This document shows, one piece after another, positions 44,753 to 52,043 of a DNA stretch of 64,000 bases (the first letter of the stretch is position 1; the number at the start of each line of letters is the position of its first letter). The position numbers and the translations under genes were made by a program. Under the pieces are notes generated by a model. The model was not told where the DNA came from. It saw nothing but the letters and a program-made list of their open reading frames with translations, and ran no database searches. Source of the DNA: Hoylesella pleuritidis JCM 14110 (lineage in GTDB: Bacteria; Bacteroidota; Bacteroidia; Bacteroidales; Bacteroidaceae); the NCBI RefSeq assembly GCF_000613725.1, contig NZ_BAJN01000015.1:1-64000 (forward strand), written 5' to 3'.

Positions 44753-45394
44753 TTAAAAGTCGGCATCGGATAAGCTGTTGTCAGGCCTTGAAGACGAAGG
44801 GATGAAAGGATAAAGAGCTTGAAAGTTGCTATTGGCCAGCTCCCGATTAGGTCCCCGATCGCTGCGATAACTCACGTGAATCCAACCCGTTCCGCAACCG
44901 TTGATACGCTCCAAAAGCAGTTGGTCGAAAGGCAGCGAGTGACGGATGAACTCGAACAGGCGCTGCGCCGCACGGCGATTGGGCACGTGAATATCAGCAG
45001 CTTCACCGTAGAGGTGCTGCGAATGGCGCACACCGTGGACGGCCCGATTGAGTGCAGGACAACGAAAACCGCTTGTAATGCGGATCACACCGAACCTTCG
45101 GCGCAGTGGTTCGAGCACATTCTCACACAGGGCACGCATCCGCGCGATGTGTTCCGGCTGCGGTCTGTTGTCGATTCCCAAGCGGATGGCTGTGCCCGAG
45201 CGCACCATTTCCCAGAGCGAGAAATGCGGTGTGAGCAAGAGTTGAAGTTCCTGAAAGGTTAAGTTTCCGAGTTTTCGGTCGGCTGCGACCGTCGGTTGTG
45301 TTTCCATAACTTGTACGTTGCCGGTGGGCTGTGGCTTAAATTCGAGCAGGCGAGCCGGATCCGGATAATTGATTGTGTTCATATCGTTTGGCAT
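44753..45394 (-). CDS. Peptidase M15 family protein (D-Ala-D-Ala carboxypeptidase-like)
   Basis: A 213-residue protein. After an unstructured N-terminal part, LTFQELQLLLTPHFSLWEMVRSGTAIRLGIDNRP leads into an M15A/M15_3 catalytic domain with the zinc ligands in ITSGFRCPALNRAVHGVRHSQHLYGEAADIHV (HxxxxxxD) and WIHVSY. It would cut cell-wall peptides, although no signal peptide is seen; such enzymes are often phage- or element-borne endolysins. A -7 box (CAAAGATA, 45410-45417) is only 16 bp upstream of the ATG at 45394, so the ATG at 45382 (MNTINYPDP) is an equally good start. Confidence 0.85.
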   Translation of the reverse strand: MPNDMNTINYPDPARLLEFKPQPTGNVQVMETQPTVAADRKLGNLTFQELQLLLTPHFSLWEMVRSGTAIRLGIDNRPQPEHIARMRALCENVLEPLRRRFGVIRITSGFRCPALNRAVHGVRHSQHLYGEAADIHVPNRRAAQRLFEFIRHSLPFDQLLLERINGCGTGWIHVSYRSDRGPNRELANSNFQALYPFIPSSSRPDNSLSDADF

Positions 45395-45409
45395 TTAGTT
45401 TATCGCCGG

Positions 45410-45417
45410 CAAAGATA
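45410..45417 (-). promoter_or_regulatory. -7 box TATCTTTG of the M15 peptidase gene
   Basis: Very close to the start codon; the leader would be about 10-20 nt. Confidence 0.5.
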
Positions 45418-45479
45418 CGCCCAAAATCTCACCCGCCGAAACTTCCGTGCGATACACAAACAGATATTCAATCGGTAAA

Positions 45480-45665
45480 GATTCACCCCCGCCCTCTCTC
45501 CAAAAAGAGTAGAGAGAGGCCGGCGTCACATCCTCTCGTTTCCCCTTCTCTCCCCTTCTGGAGTTGTAAGACATCGATTTCTCTTTCTTTAAGGGCCTCT
45601 CCTTCCCCCCTTCCCTTCCCCTTTCGGGAGAGCCGGAGGAGGGACCGCTCGTCAAGGTTTATAAC
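45480..45665. repeat. Cluster of C-rich CTCTCC/GGAGAG palindromes
   Basis: Three imperfect palindromes follow each other: CCCTCTCTCC...GAGAGAGGC, CCTTCTCTCCCCTTCTGGAG, and CCTTCCCCTTTCGGGAGAG. The 45395-45836 gap contains these, the promoter at 45780-45811 and no other gene. Confidence 0.6.
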
Positions 45666-45779
45666 AAACGCCGTTCGGTAGACCCGAAAGTGGGAGTGGA
45701 AACGAAAGGAGGAAAACTAAAAAAACACCCCCAGGGAAAGACTTTCATTAATTTTATTACGTTTTATTGCGGTGTACCA

Positions 45780-45811
45780 TTTGGTAGTGTTGATAACTTC
45801 CCATATCTTTG
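45780..45811 (+). promoter_or_regulatory. Promoter of the antitoxin gene
   Basis: TTTG (45780-45783), 20 bp, TATCTTTG (45804-45811). It lies within the longer open frame beginning 45690, so translation starts at 45837. Confidence 0.75.
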
Positions 45812-45836
45812 CAGTATCATTAAAATATGCCAAATT

Positions 45837-46097
45837 ATGGCAGTATTAAATTTCACAACCAGAGAGTTCAGGGAAAAGCAGGCTTTGGTTTTAAACAAGG
45901 TCGATGCAGGCGAGGAGGTCATTATCCATCGTGGTAAGGATAAATTGTATATGCTTACCCCTATCCATAACAGTGATTTAGTTGTCAGTGATGAATTCAA
46001 GAAGAAAATAGCGCAAGCAAGAGAAGATTACAGAAAGGGGAAAGGCATTACCTGTAAGACTTTCGAAGATTCGATAGCTTTGTTTGAGACTTTGTGA
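45837..46097 (+). CDS. Phd/YefM-family antitoxin (orphan)
   Basis: An 86-residue protein: MAVLNFTTREFREKQALVLNKVDAGEEVIIHRGKDKLYMLTPI is the Phd/YefM DNA-binding N-terminal domain (strand-helix-helix-strand, G-E-E-V-I-I-x-R-G-K). The C-terminal part (FKKKIAQAREDYRKGKGITCKTFEDSIALFETL) would be the toxin-neutralising segment. Such antitoxins repress their own promoter; here a consensus promoter stands 26 bp upstream. The partner toxin frame that follows is broken, so the antitoxin seems to have lost its toxin. Confidence 0.82.
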   Translation: MAVLNFTTREFREKQALVLNKVDAGEEVIIHRGKDKLYMLTPIHNSDLVVSDEFKKKIAQAREDYRKGKGITCKTFEDSIALFETL

Positions 46098-46099
46098 GT

Positions 46100-46182
46100 A
46101 TGTATAGTATAACCTATTAGCGATGAAGCGTTGAAAGCCATTTCGAAGTACTAAGAAATCAGATCCCCAATCTTACCTATAA
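46100..46182 (+). pseudogene. Remnant of a RelE/YoeB-type toxin gene
   Basis: Two bases after the antitoxin stop an ATG begins MYSITY, then after a frame change SDEALKAISKY, then after a second change KKSDPQSYL and a stop. Together these match the start of a RelE/YoeB toxin (M-Y-x-I-x-Y-x-S-D-E-A-L-K-x-I-x-K-Y-K-K-S-D-P). The remaining two thirds of the gene, with the catalytic residues, are missing. Several shifts plus truncation set it apart from the single-base read errors elsewhere. Confidence 0.6.
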
Positions 46183-46369
46183 GCCCCTTCCTCTCCCTCT
46201 TTCCCTGCCAATGCTTTGGATAAATTGATCGTCAGAGCTTATTTTCCCGCATCATATCGCGCGCGCGAATACGTCGGTCCATCCCGGGCGCGGCTTTCCA
46301 AAATTTATACTTATTAACATCCGTTCCGCAAGGAAAAAAGAAAAAGACCACAACAACACTCGTCTCAAA

Positions 46370-46440
46370 AACCTTTTGATCAATTATAATCTATTTATCT
46401 ATATTTATTAGGGCTCTGAAACAAACTGATAATCAGCGAA
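46370..46440. other. AT-rich stretch next to the iterons
   Basis: The sequence from CTTTTGATCAATTATAATC through ATTTATCTATATTTATTAG is markedly A+T-rich, as expected for the unwinding element of an iteron origin. A companion-type motif CTGATAATCAGCGAATTACA follows at 46428-46447. Function is inferred from position only. Confidence 0.4.
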
Positions 46441-46465
46441 TTACAATGTTAAATAAACCTAAAAG

Positions 46466-46568
46466 GGAACATCTTGGCGACAAATCGGGAACTTTTCTAC
46501 GACAAATAGGGAACATTGCTGCGACAAACAGGGAACATATTTTGCCACGTTACGACAACTCGGGAACT
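46466..46568 (+). repeat. 22-bp iteron-like direct repeats (CGACAAAnnGGGAAC)
   Basis: GGGAAC occurs at 46466, 46488, 46510, 46532 and 46563: four boxes exactly 22 bp apart and a fifth at 31 bp. Four of them are preceded by CGACAAATC, CGACAAATA, CGACAAACA or CGACAACTC. Phased direct repeats of 17-22 bp are the binding sites (iterons) of Rep_3-type plasmid initiators, and a gene of that type lies 1.6 kb downstream. Confidence 0.8.
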
Positions 46569-46770
46569 TGTAAAGATTTGTAATAATTAGTTAACTCGCG
46601 ACACTTTTTTCGCCAACCGACTGCAATTCTACTCCCCATCAACTCTTCTTCACCCCGCAATTAATGGTCTTTCGCCCCCTGAAAAGCCGTCAATCATCCA
46701 CCAAAACACTGCTTTTCAGCCTCCGCAACAATTTCCCTCTCGCCCAGCCGAAAATCCTTCGCAGTTTAAT

Positions 46771-46855
46771 TTTATGTCGGGTTCCACACTATAACAAATG
46801 CTCCCTCACCACTGCGGAACACGCTCGCGGTTCAACTTTATGTCGGGTTCCACAC
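46771..46855 (+). repeat. Direct repeat TTTATGTCGGGTTCCACAC, two copies 66 bp apart
   Basis: The 19-mer is exact at 46771-46789 and 46837-46855, and the preceding bases (CGCAGTTTAATT / CGCGGTTCAACT) are similar too. It lies in the long gene-free interval 46183-47739. Confidence 0.75.
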
Positions 46856-46973
46856 CCAACAATTGTCCCCTCACAACATCTTCTTCCTCCCCATTCCACA
46901 CCCCCTATTCCTCTCGTCCCAAATGAGACGTATACCAGTGCCGACACTCTGTGGCGCCGCCCCATCACGTGTT

Positions 46974-47253
46974 CATCCGCATAGCGGATGCGCTGTTACC
47001 AGGGCACTGTTGGGAGCGAAGCGGACAACGGTGCCTGATGGGATGTATTTGATTCAACGCTATAAGCGTTGCGCTGTTTTGTATTTCAATACTCAATTTG
47101 TCATCTTATGCAACGCAATGAAAATCCCAATGCGCCGCCGAATAGGAAAAAGCGCAACGCTTACAGCGTTGAGACGAGCCGTAATGACTTAGGCACCGTT
47201 GTCCGCTTCGCTCCCAACAGTGCCTTGTCAATAGCACATCCGCTATGCGGATG
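46974..47253. repeat. Long imperfect inverted repeat (about 103-bp arms)
   Basis: The left arm (46974-47076) and the reverse complement of the right arm (47151-47253) share, in order, CATCCGCATAGCGGATG, GGCACTGTTGGGAGCGAAG, CGGACAACGGTGCCT and TCAACGCTNTAAGCGTTGCG. Each arm also contains small palindromes of its own (CATCCGCATAGCGGATG and AACGCTATAAGCGTT). The 74-bp centre has no transposase. It resembles a BIME/REPIN-like or MITE-like element. Confidence 0.85.
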
Positions 47254-47301
47254 ATTTTTTGTGTATTTTGAATTGTGTGGTAGTGGGTGATAGCTAACGT
47301 T

Positions 47302-47362
47302 CAACAGTTATCCGCTTCGCGCCCAACAGTGCCCTGTCAATGGCGCATCCGCTATGCGGATC
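47302..47362 (-). repeat. Third partial copy of the GTTGGGAGCGAAG repeat family
   Basis: CCGCTTCGCGCCCAACAGTG, CCCTGTCAATGGCGCATCCG and CTATGCGGAT repeat the right-arm sequence 49 bp beyond the inverted repeat, with one change in the GAGCGAAG block. Confidence 0.8.
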
Positions 47363-47571
47363 ATTGTACAGCCCCTCGAGGTTGAGTTGAGATAAGTAGC
47401 CACCCTGTCGCCAACGCATTCCCCCGACCGCACGATCCGCGCAGAAATGCGCCGTAAGTTTCCAGGCGTGGAACCGGCTCTCCAAGCCGGGAAACAATAA
47501 CCGTGAACAATGTTTTACTGCATTTTCCTACAAAAGCGTCGCCGCCGGACGGACGAACGGGAACCATCAGG

Positions 47572-47612
47572 GGCTGCCGCACATCGATTTCAGATGGCGG
47601 CAGCCCTTTTTC
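47572..47612 (+). terminator. Strong terminator with no gene upstream
   Basis: GGCTGCCGC (47572-47580) pairs with GCGGCAGCC (47597-47605), followed by CTTTTTCT. The nearest upstream plus-strand gene is the antitoxin, 1.5 kb away, so an unannotated transcript may end here. Between 47380 and 47560 there is another foldable segment (GTTTCC...CCGGCT...AGCCGG...GGAAAC). Confidence 0.65.
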
Positions 47613-47672
47613 TGCTCGCAATCTTTAACTATTAATCTCTGTTAAGTGAACTTTTCGTTCTATCTTCTGCCG

Positions 47673-47680
47673 TACTTTTG
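47673..47680 (+). promoter_or_regulatory. -7 box TACTTTTG of the RteC-like/Rep genes
   Basis: It lies 60 bp before the ATG at 47740. No convincing -33 box. Confidence 0.55.
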
Positions 47681-47739
47681 CAAGCAAATTCAAATGAGAG
47701 AATGCGGAAAAACAATAATTTAAAACCACGAAAAGAAAG

Positions 47740-48177
47740 ATGAAACAAAACGAAACTCTGAGAATGACCGACAACGCGGTATGTGAAAAACAACTCACGG
47801 AGCACGCACGACAACACCTCGTACACGCATTCGTGCGACTGCTCAACGCTTCGCCCGACGACGGGCTCCATTGGACGGGCACCAAGACAGACCTATTAGA
47901 GGCTGCACACATCGTATTTTCCGACGGGTCAGCTTACGATGAGCTGGGGCAAAGACCTTCTTTCAGCGAGCTCGTACACCGCACCTGCACCATTTTTCAC
48001 ATCGCGCCGCCCGCCAATCCGCGTGCTTACGTCAACCGCGCCAATGCTCGCAAAGGTACGTTTATGCGTCCGCTGCTGGAACGTTATCGGCTGATGCTGG
48101 GCACAGGAGCCGATGCCGATCCGCTGTCAAGGTTCATTCGCTGCCGCAAGTCACACCGCCAAACCGACCGTATATGA
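47740..48177 (+). CDS. RteC-like domain protein coupled to the replication initiator gene
   Basis: A 145-residue protein. The segment LHWTGTKTDLLEAAHIVFSDGSAYDELGQRPSFSELVHRTCTIFHIAPPANPRAYVNRANARKGTFMRPLLERY resembles the C-terminal domain of RteC, the excision regulator of Bacteroides conjugative transposons, including the W-T-x-T-K-T-D-L start. The N-terminal part of RteC is missing, and many genomes carry such short forms. The stop overlaps the next ATG as ATGA, so it is probably translated with the initiator and may regulate it. Confidence 0.6.
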   Translation: MKQNETLRMTDNAVCEKQLTEHARQHLVHAFVRLLNASPDDGLHWTGTKTDLLEAAHIVFSDGSAYDELGQRPSFSELVHRTCTIFHIAPPANPRAYVNRANARKGTFMRPLLERYRLMLGTGADADPLSRFIRCRKSHRQTDRI

Positions 48178-49196
48178 ACGAGCTCGCTCCCAAACAATTG
48201 CAGGGAATCCTCTTCCCTACGGCCCTGACGATGATGCACCACTGCTATCTGCTCATGCAAATGCGTGTGCTCGTGGTCATTGTACGCCATTTGCAGCCTG
48301 TGCTTTACGACGTGCTCAACGGCCGACGCAGCCTGAAGCACGGACTTTTCCGGCTTTCCGAGGTCAATGAAAACGGCTGCATCCTCATCCGATTCAGACT
48401 GAGCGAAACAGGCATCGCACCCAATCATTATGCCGAACTGCAACAGGCAATCGTTGAAATGACGCAACTACCTGTGGATCTGCCCGTTATGACCAACGAG
48501 GGCAAGCAACTCTGCCGTTATAAGAGTCTGTTGACTGCCGTACGATTCGAGGACAATCTCTATAACAACGCAGCTCTTGTGGCTCTCCACGAAGCTGTGG
48601 CCGTGGCTGTCTGCGGGTTAGAAACGGGGTATCATCATCTCCGTATAGACGCTGTTTTCGGCTGTCGCGTCCGCTATGCACCCCATCTCTATATGTTGGC
48701 AGCTCATTCAGCACGGCAGGGATTCCGCGCGTTGCCCGTCGCCGAGCTTCGGAGTCTGTTGCGATTGGACCACTCTTACAGTCGGTTTTCTGATCTTCTG
48801 CGCCGCGTATTGCGCCCGGCCGAGGCCGACTTGCACCGACTCGCCAAGGAGGGCCGCAGCGATCTGCACGTCCGCATCGAGTGTCTGCGTGCTGGGAAAA
48901 CGCCAAACGGCGAACCGCAGACCGTGCTTCTGCACGTGATTCAGACAGATAGCGATTCCGACGAACTGACCGAAGCTCGTCGCGAACAAGTGATTCAGAT
49001 GCTCACCCGCTACTTCGGGTTCAGTACCGAAGCCTCATCGCGTGTAGCCAAACGCGTCACCCAAGCCAACTATCAGCTCTTGATGACCAAGCTCACGGCC
49101 CTGCACGCCCATCTGTTGCACACCCGCACCGTGCGCAATCGCCCTGCTTACGTCTTCCGCAGTATCGAACCTATTCTCAAACCAGTTCTTTCTTAG
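48174..49196 (+). CDS. Rep_3-type (RepB) replication initiation protein
   Basis: A 340-residue protein. The middle part is typical of Rep_3/RepB winged-helix initiators: APHLYMLAAHSARQGFRALPVAELRSLLRLDHSYSRFSDLLRRVLRPAEADLHRLAKEGRSDLHVRIECLRAG corresponds to the conserved Y-x-L-...-E-L-R-x-L-L-x-L-...-Y-x-R-F-x-D-L-x-R-R-V-L-x-P-A-x-x-D-L. The second winged helix and a C-terminal helical part follow (EARREQVIQMLTRYFGFSTEASSRVAKRV). Family members bind iterons to start plasmid replication, and phased 22-bp repeats lie upstream. The first about 110 residues (LFPTALTMMHHCYLL...) are unassigned. Confidence 0.7.
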   Translation: MNELAPKQLQGILFPTALTMMHHCYLLMQMRVLVVIVRHLQPVLYDVLNGRRSLKHGLFRLSEVNENGCILIRFRLSETGIAPNHYAELQQAIVEMTQLPVDLPVMTNEGKQLCRYKSLLTAVRFEDNLYNNAALVALHEAVAVAVCGLETGYHHLRIDAVFGCRVRYAPHLYMLAAHSARQGFRALPVAELRSLLRLDHSYSRFSDLLRRVLRPAEADLHRLAKEGRSDLHVRIECLRAGKTPNGEPQTVLLHVIQTDSDSDELTEARREQVIQMLTRYFGFSTEASSRVAKRVTQANYQLLMTKLTALHAHLLHTRTVRNRPAYVFRSIEPILKPVLS

Positions 49197-49379
49197 AAAA
49201 CTCTTTGAGAGTCTTATTTAACAAACGCATTTTATTTTCATTAGGACTTTCACGCACGGTTGCAATAATAGTTTGATTCCACTGTGCAAATATAGCCGAT
49301 ATTTCGGTAAAATCCAAATATAAGAATTACCGAAAATCGTCTGTTAAATCCCTAAAAAAGTAAAAAACAATGCTTTTCC

Positions 49380-49410
49380 TTTGCCGTGAACGTTTAATTT
49401 TCTATATTTG
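49380..49410 (+). promoter_or_regulatory. Promoter of the DUF4254-GT9 operon
   Basis: TTTG (49380-49383), 19 bp, TATATTTG (49403-49410); the ATG is at 49438. Confidence 0.7.
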
Positions 49411-49437
49411 CAATAGAAATCAAAACCACACAAAGAA

Positions 49438-50043
49438 ATGTCATTTAGCGAAAACTGTAATCAGATTTTCAATCAGGCCATTGAAGACTATCACGTGAAA
49501 GACAACGTGGACACACCGATCAACAACCCGTACGACAGAGAGTCCATCAACAACCGACTTTACCTGAAATGTTGGATCGACACGGTGCAGTGGCATTTAG
49601 AAGACATCATCCGCGATCCGCACATCGATCCTGCCGATGCCCTGTCGCTAAAACGCCGCATAGACCTTTCCAATCAAGACCGAACCGACCTTGTGGAGCA
49701 GATCGACAGTCATTTCCGCCAGAAGTACGCCGACGTAAACGTGCTGCCGGATGCGCGTATCAACACCGAGAGTCCGGCTTGGGCCGTGGACAGATTGTCA
49801 ATCCTGGCCCTCAAAATCTACCATATGCGCGAACAGGCTGAGCGCGCTGACGCCGACAAAGCACACACAGACAAGTGCAGAGCCAAACTGAACGTGCTGC
49901 TCGAACAGCAAACTGACCTCGGAACGGCTATTGACCAGTTGCTCGACGACATCGAGGCAGGACGGAAATATATGAAAGTTTACAGACAGATGAAGATGTA
50001 CAACGACCCGTCCACCAATCCCGTGCTTTACGCCAAGAAATGA
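49438..50043 (+). CDS. DUF4254 family protein
   Basis: A 201-residue helical cytoplasmic protein of the DUF4254 family, seen in Bacteroidetes next to glycosyltransferase 9 genes. Family segments are CNQIFNQAIEDYHVKDNVDTPINNPYDRESINNRLYLKCWIDTVQWHLEDIIRDPHIDP and ESPAWAVDRLSILALKIYHMREQAERAD. Function unknown. It ends with TGA overlapping the ATG of the glycosyltransferase, which points to translational coupling and to a role in lipopolysaccharide core or other envelope glycan assembly. Confidence 0.85.
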   Translation: MSFSENCNQIFNQAIEDYHVKDNVDTPINNPYDRESINNRLYLKCWIDTVQWHLEDIIRDPHIDPADALSLKRRIDLSNQDRTDLVEQIDSHFRQKYADVNVLPDARINTESPAWAVDRLSILALKIYHMREQAERADADKAHTDKCRAKLNVLLEQQTDLGTAIDQLLDDIEAGRKYMKVYRQMKMYNDPSTNPVLYAKK

Positions 50044-51095
50044 AAACCGAGCACATCCTCGTCATTCGATTCTCCGCCATCGGCGATGTGGCAATGACCG
50101 TGCCCGTAATCAGCTCCTTAGCCAAGCAATATCCCGAGGTGCGCATCACCATTTTGAGTCGGCCTTTCGCCCGTGTACTCTTCGAGCAGATGCCGCCCAA
50201 CGTCAGTTTTATGGCGGCCGACATCAAAAAAGAGTATCACGGTGTGAGCGGACTCAATGCGCTCTACCGCCGACTGGCAGCCAAGCACTTCACGGCCGTG
50301 GCCGACCTGCACGACGTGTTGCGATCGAAATACCTGCGACTGCGGTTCAATCTCAGCCGCAACAGAGTGGCACACATCGATAAACACCGCCGAGGGAAGC
50401 GACAACTCACCGCGGAACACGATAAGAAGTTGTTGCAACAACCCACCTCTTTTCAAAATTATGCCGACGTATTTGCACGCTTGGGTTATCCCGTAGAGCT
50501 CGATTTCCGGTCTGTTTTCCCCGCAGGCAAAGGCGATTTGACACTCCTTTCCACAGCCGTCGGCCCCAAGAAGCCTTTCCGCCAATGGATTGGCATTGCA
50601 CCATTTGCCGCCCACAAAGGCAAGATTTACCCGCTCCCGAAGATGGAGGAGGTGATTGAGCTGCTGATAAAAAGGCATCCCTCGTGCCGGATATTTCTCT
50701 TCGGAGGCGGCGAAACCGAACGAAAACAACTCGCCGATATCGTTGCGCGCAAGCCGCAGTGTGTCAATGTGCCCGACACGTTGGCAGGTCTGGCGCAAGA
50801 GCTCATCCTGATGAGTCATCTCGATGTAATGATTTCGATGGACAGTGCCAATATGCATCTGGCCTCACTCACGGGCACACAGGTGGTGAGCGTGTGGGGG
50901 GCAACCCATCCTTTTGCAGGATTTATGGGCTGGAACCAGTCGGCCGACAATGCCGTTCAGACGGATCTGCCCTGCCGCCCGTGTTCCATTTACGGCAACA
51001 AACCCTGTCGGCGCGGCGACTATGCGTGTCTTTACGACATCGCTCCCGTGCAGATAGCAGACTGTGTGGAACGAATTTTGCAGTCAAAACAATAG
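50040..51095 (+). CDS. Glycosyltransferase family 9 (heptosyltransferase-like)
   Basis: A 351-residue GT-B enzyme. The N-terminal [27 protein letters not shown] and the C-terminal [64 protein letters not shown] segments are typical of ADP-heptose:LPS heptosyltransferases. A cysteine cluster at the end ([22 protein letters not shown]) is characteristic of the family. In Bacteroidales the donor need not be heptose. Confidence 0.9.
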   Translation: MKTEHILVIRFSAIGDVAMTVPVISSLAKQYPEVRITILSRPFARVLFEQMPPNVSFMAADIKKEYHGVSGLNALYRRLAAKHFTAVADLHDVLRSKYLRLRFNLSRNRVAHIDKHRRGKRQLTAEHDKKLLQQPTSFQNYADVFARLGYPVELDFRSVFPAGKGDLTLLSTAVGPKKPFRQWIGIAPFAAHKGKIYPLPKMEEVIELLIKRHPSCRIFLFGGGETERKQLADIVARKPQCVNVPDTLAGLAQELILMSHLDVMISMDSANMHLASLTGTQVVSVWGATHPFAGFMGWNQSADNAVQTDLPCRPCSIYGNKPCRRGDYACLYDIAPVQIADCVERILQSKQ

Positions 51096-51141
51096 ATTAC
51101 AGCGAACAATAGAATTACCAACAATTAAAAACAACGACATT

Positions 51142-51306
51142 ATGAAGAAGTACATTTGCGATGTCTGCGGTTATATTTACGACCCGGCAACAGGCGATCC
51201 TGACAGTGGCATCGAACCCGGAACGGCCTTTGAAGACATCCCCGACGACTGGGTGTGCCCGCTCTGCGGCGTAGGCAAAGACGATTTCTCAGTTGTCGAG
51301 GAATAA
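51142..51306 (+). CDS. Rubredoxin
   Basis: A 54-residue iron-binding electron carrier. Both CxxC pairs are present ([17 protein letters not shown] and [13 protein letters not shown]). It probably serves oxygen or peroxide detoxification with a partner such as rubrerythrin, which is not in the window. It starts 46 bp after the GT9 stop, and a terminator follows, so it may be the last gene of that operon. Confidence 0.95.
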   Translation: MKKYICDVCGYIYDPATGDPDSGIEPGTAFEDIPDDWVCPLCGVGKDDFSVVEE

Positions 51307-51330
51307 ATCGACAGAAAGTACAAAATAAAG

Positions 51331-51364
51331 GCGGCTGATTCACAAACGGAGTCAGCCGCTTTTT
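51331..51364 (+). terminator. Rho-independent terminator after the rubredoxin gene
   Basis: GCGGCTGA (51331-51338) pairs with TCAGCCGC (51352-51359), followed by TTTTT. Confidence 0.85.
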
Positions 51365-51536
51365 AAATAGTTTTTCAATTGATCGGCAGAAGTCGGAAAA
51401 CTCAAAGAGCAACTGTTTCACTCTTTCCGCTTCCTCATTTCCAGGCATCTATGTCCCTATTTCTCCGACAAACGCTTGGTCATTCAAACTTTTTTGAGTA
51501 ACTTCGCGGCACAAAATCATACGATAAACAAAAACA

Positions 51537-52034
51537 ATGAAAAAACTATTCACCCTTGCCTTTGCGCTGGTCTTATCAATAACGGCAAGCGCAAAGCAAG
51601 AAGCAAATGTGTCAGGAGTGACATTCGGTATGGCCTATACGCAGGCCGTACAACAAATTGAGGCCCAATTCGGTAAGCCGACCACCGCTACCGACGACCA
51701 ACTGGTCTACGCCAACAAGAAGTATATGGGCATTCTGTTCCAGCAAGTGAGCTTCAAATTCGGACAAAGCAAGTCGGGCGACGTCGTGCTCAACGAAGCC
51801 CGATTCACAGTTTTATCGAAAGATAAAGGCAGCGCACAGCGTTTCACACAATCGATCGCCAAGAAAATGGAGACCAATTATCCCGACTTGTCGATGGATA
51901 TCGAAGATGACGGTGCACCTTTTTATAAAGGCGGAAACTCGCCAGTAGACAACGGACGACTTTTCACCATCTACCAGTTCCGTCAGAACGGGAAATACGC
52001 ATCGGTATTACGGTTCGGTCCTATCCGATTTTAA
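51537..52034 (+). CDS. Exported protein of unknown function
   Basis: A 165-residue protein with a signal peptide (MKKLFTLAFALVLSITASA). The mature part (VSGVTFGMAYTQAVQQIEAQFGKP...YMGILFQQVSFKFGQSK) is a mixed alpha/beta domain; the beginning VTFGMAYTQAVQQIEAQFGKP recalls the 'SmpA/BLIP-like' pattern F-G-M-x-x-x-E-A-x-x-x-L, but I cannot assign it firmly. It stands alone and converges with the methyltransferase gene. Confidence 0.7.
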   Translation: MKKLFTLAFALVLSITASAKQEANVSGVTFGMAYTQAVQQIEAQFGKPTTATDDQLVYANKKYMGILFQQVSFKFGQSKSGDVVLNEARFTVLSKDKGSAQRFTQSIAKKMETNYPDLSMDIEDDGAPFYKGGNSPVDNGRLFTIYQFRQNGKYASVLRFGPIRF

Positions 52035-52043
52035 ACTAATTCC

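Noticed and set aside
46440..46570. CRISPR array interpretation of the 22-bp repeats
   Set aside because: The repeats are directly adjacent without 30-bp unique spacers, only GGGAAC and CGACAAA are conserved, and no cas gene is present. Iterons explain them better.
47361..47621. 86-codon minus-strand frame at 47361-47621
   Set aside because: It overlaps the terminator hairpin and the repeat region and shows no signal peptide, domain or promoter. It may be translated repeat DNA.
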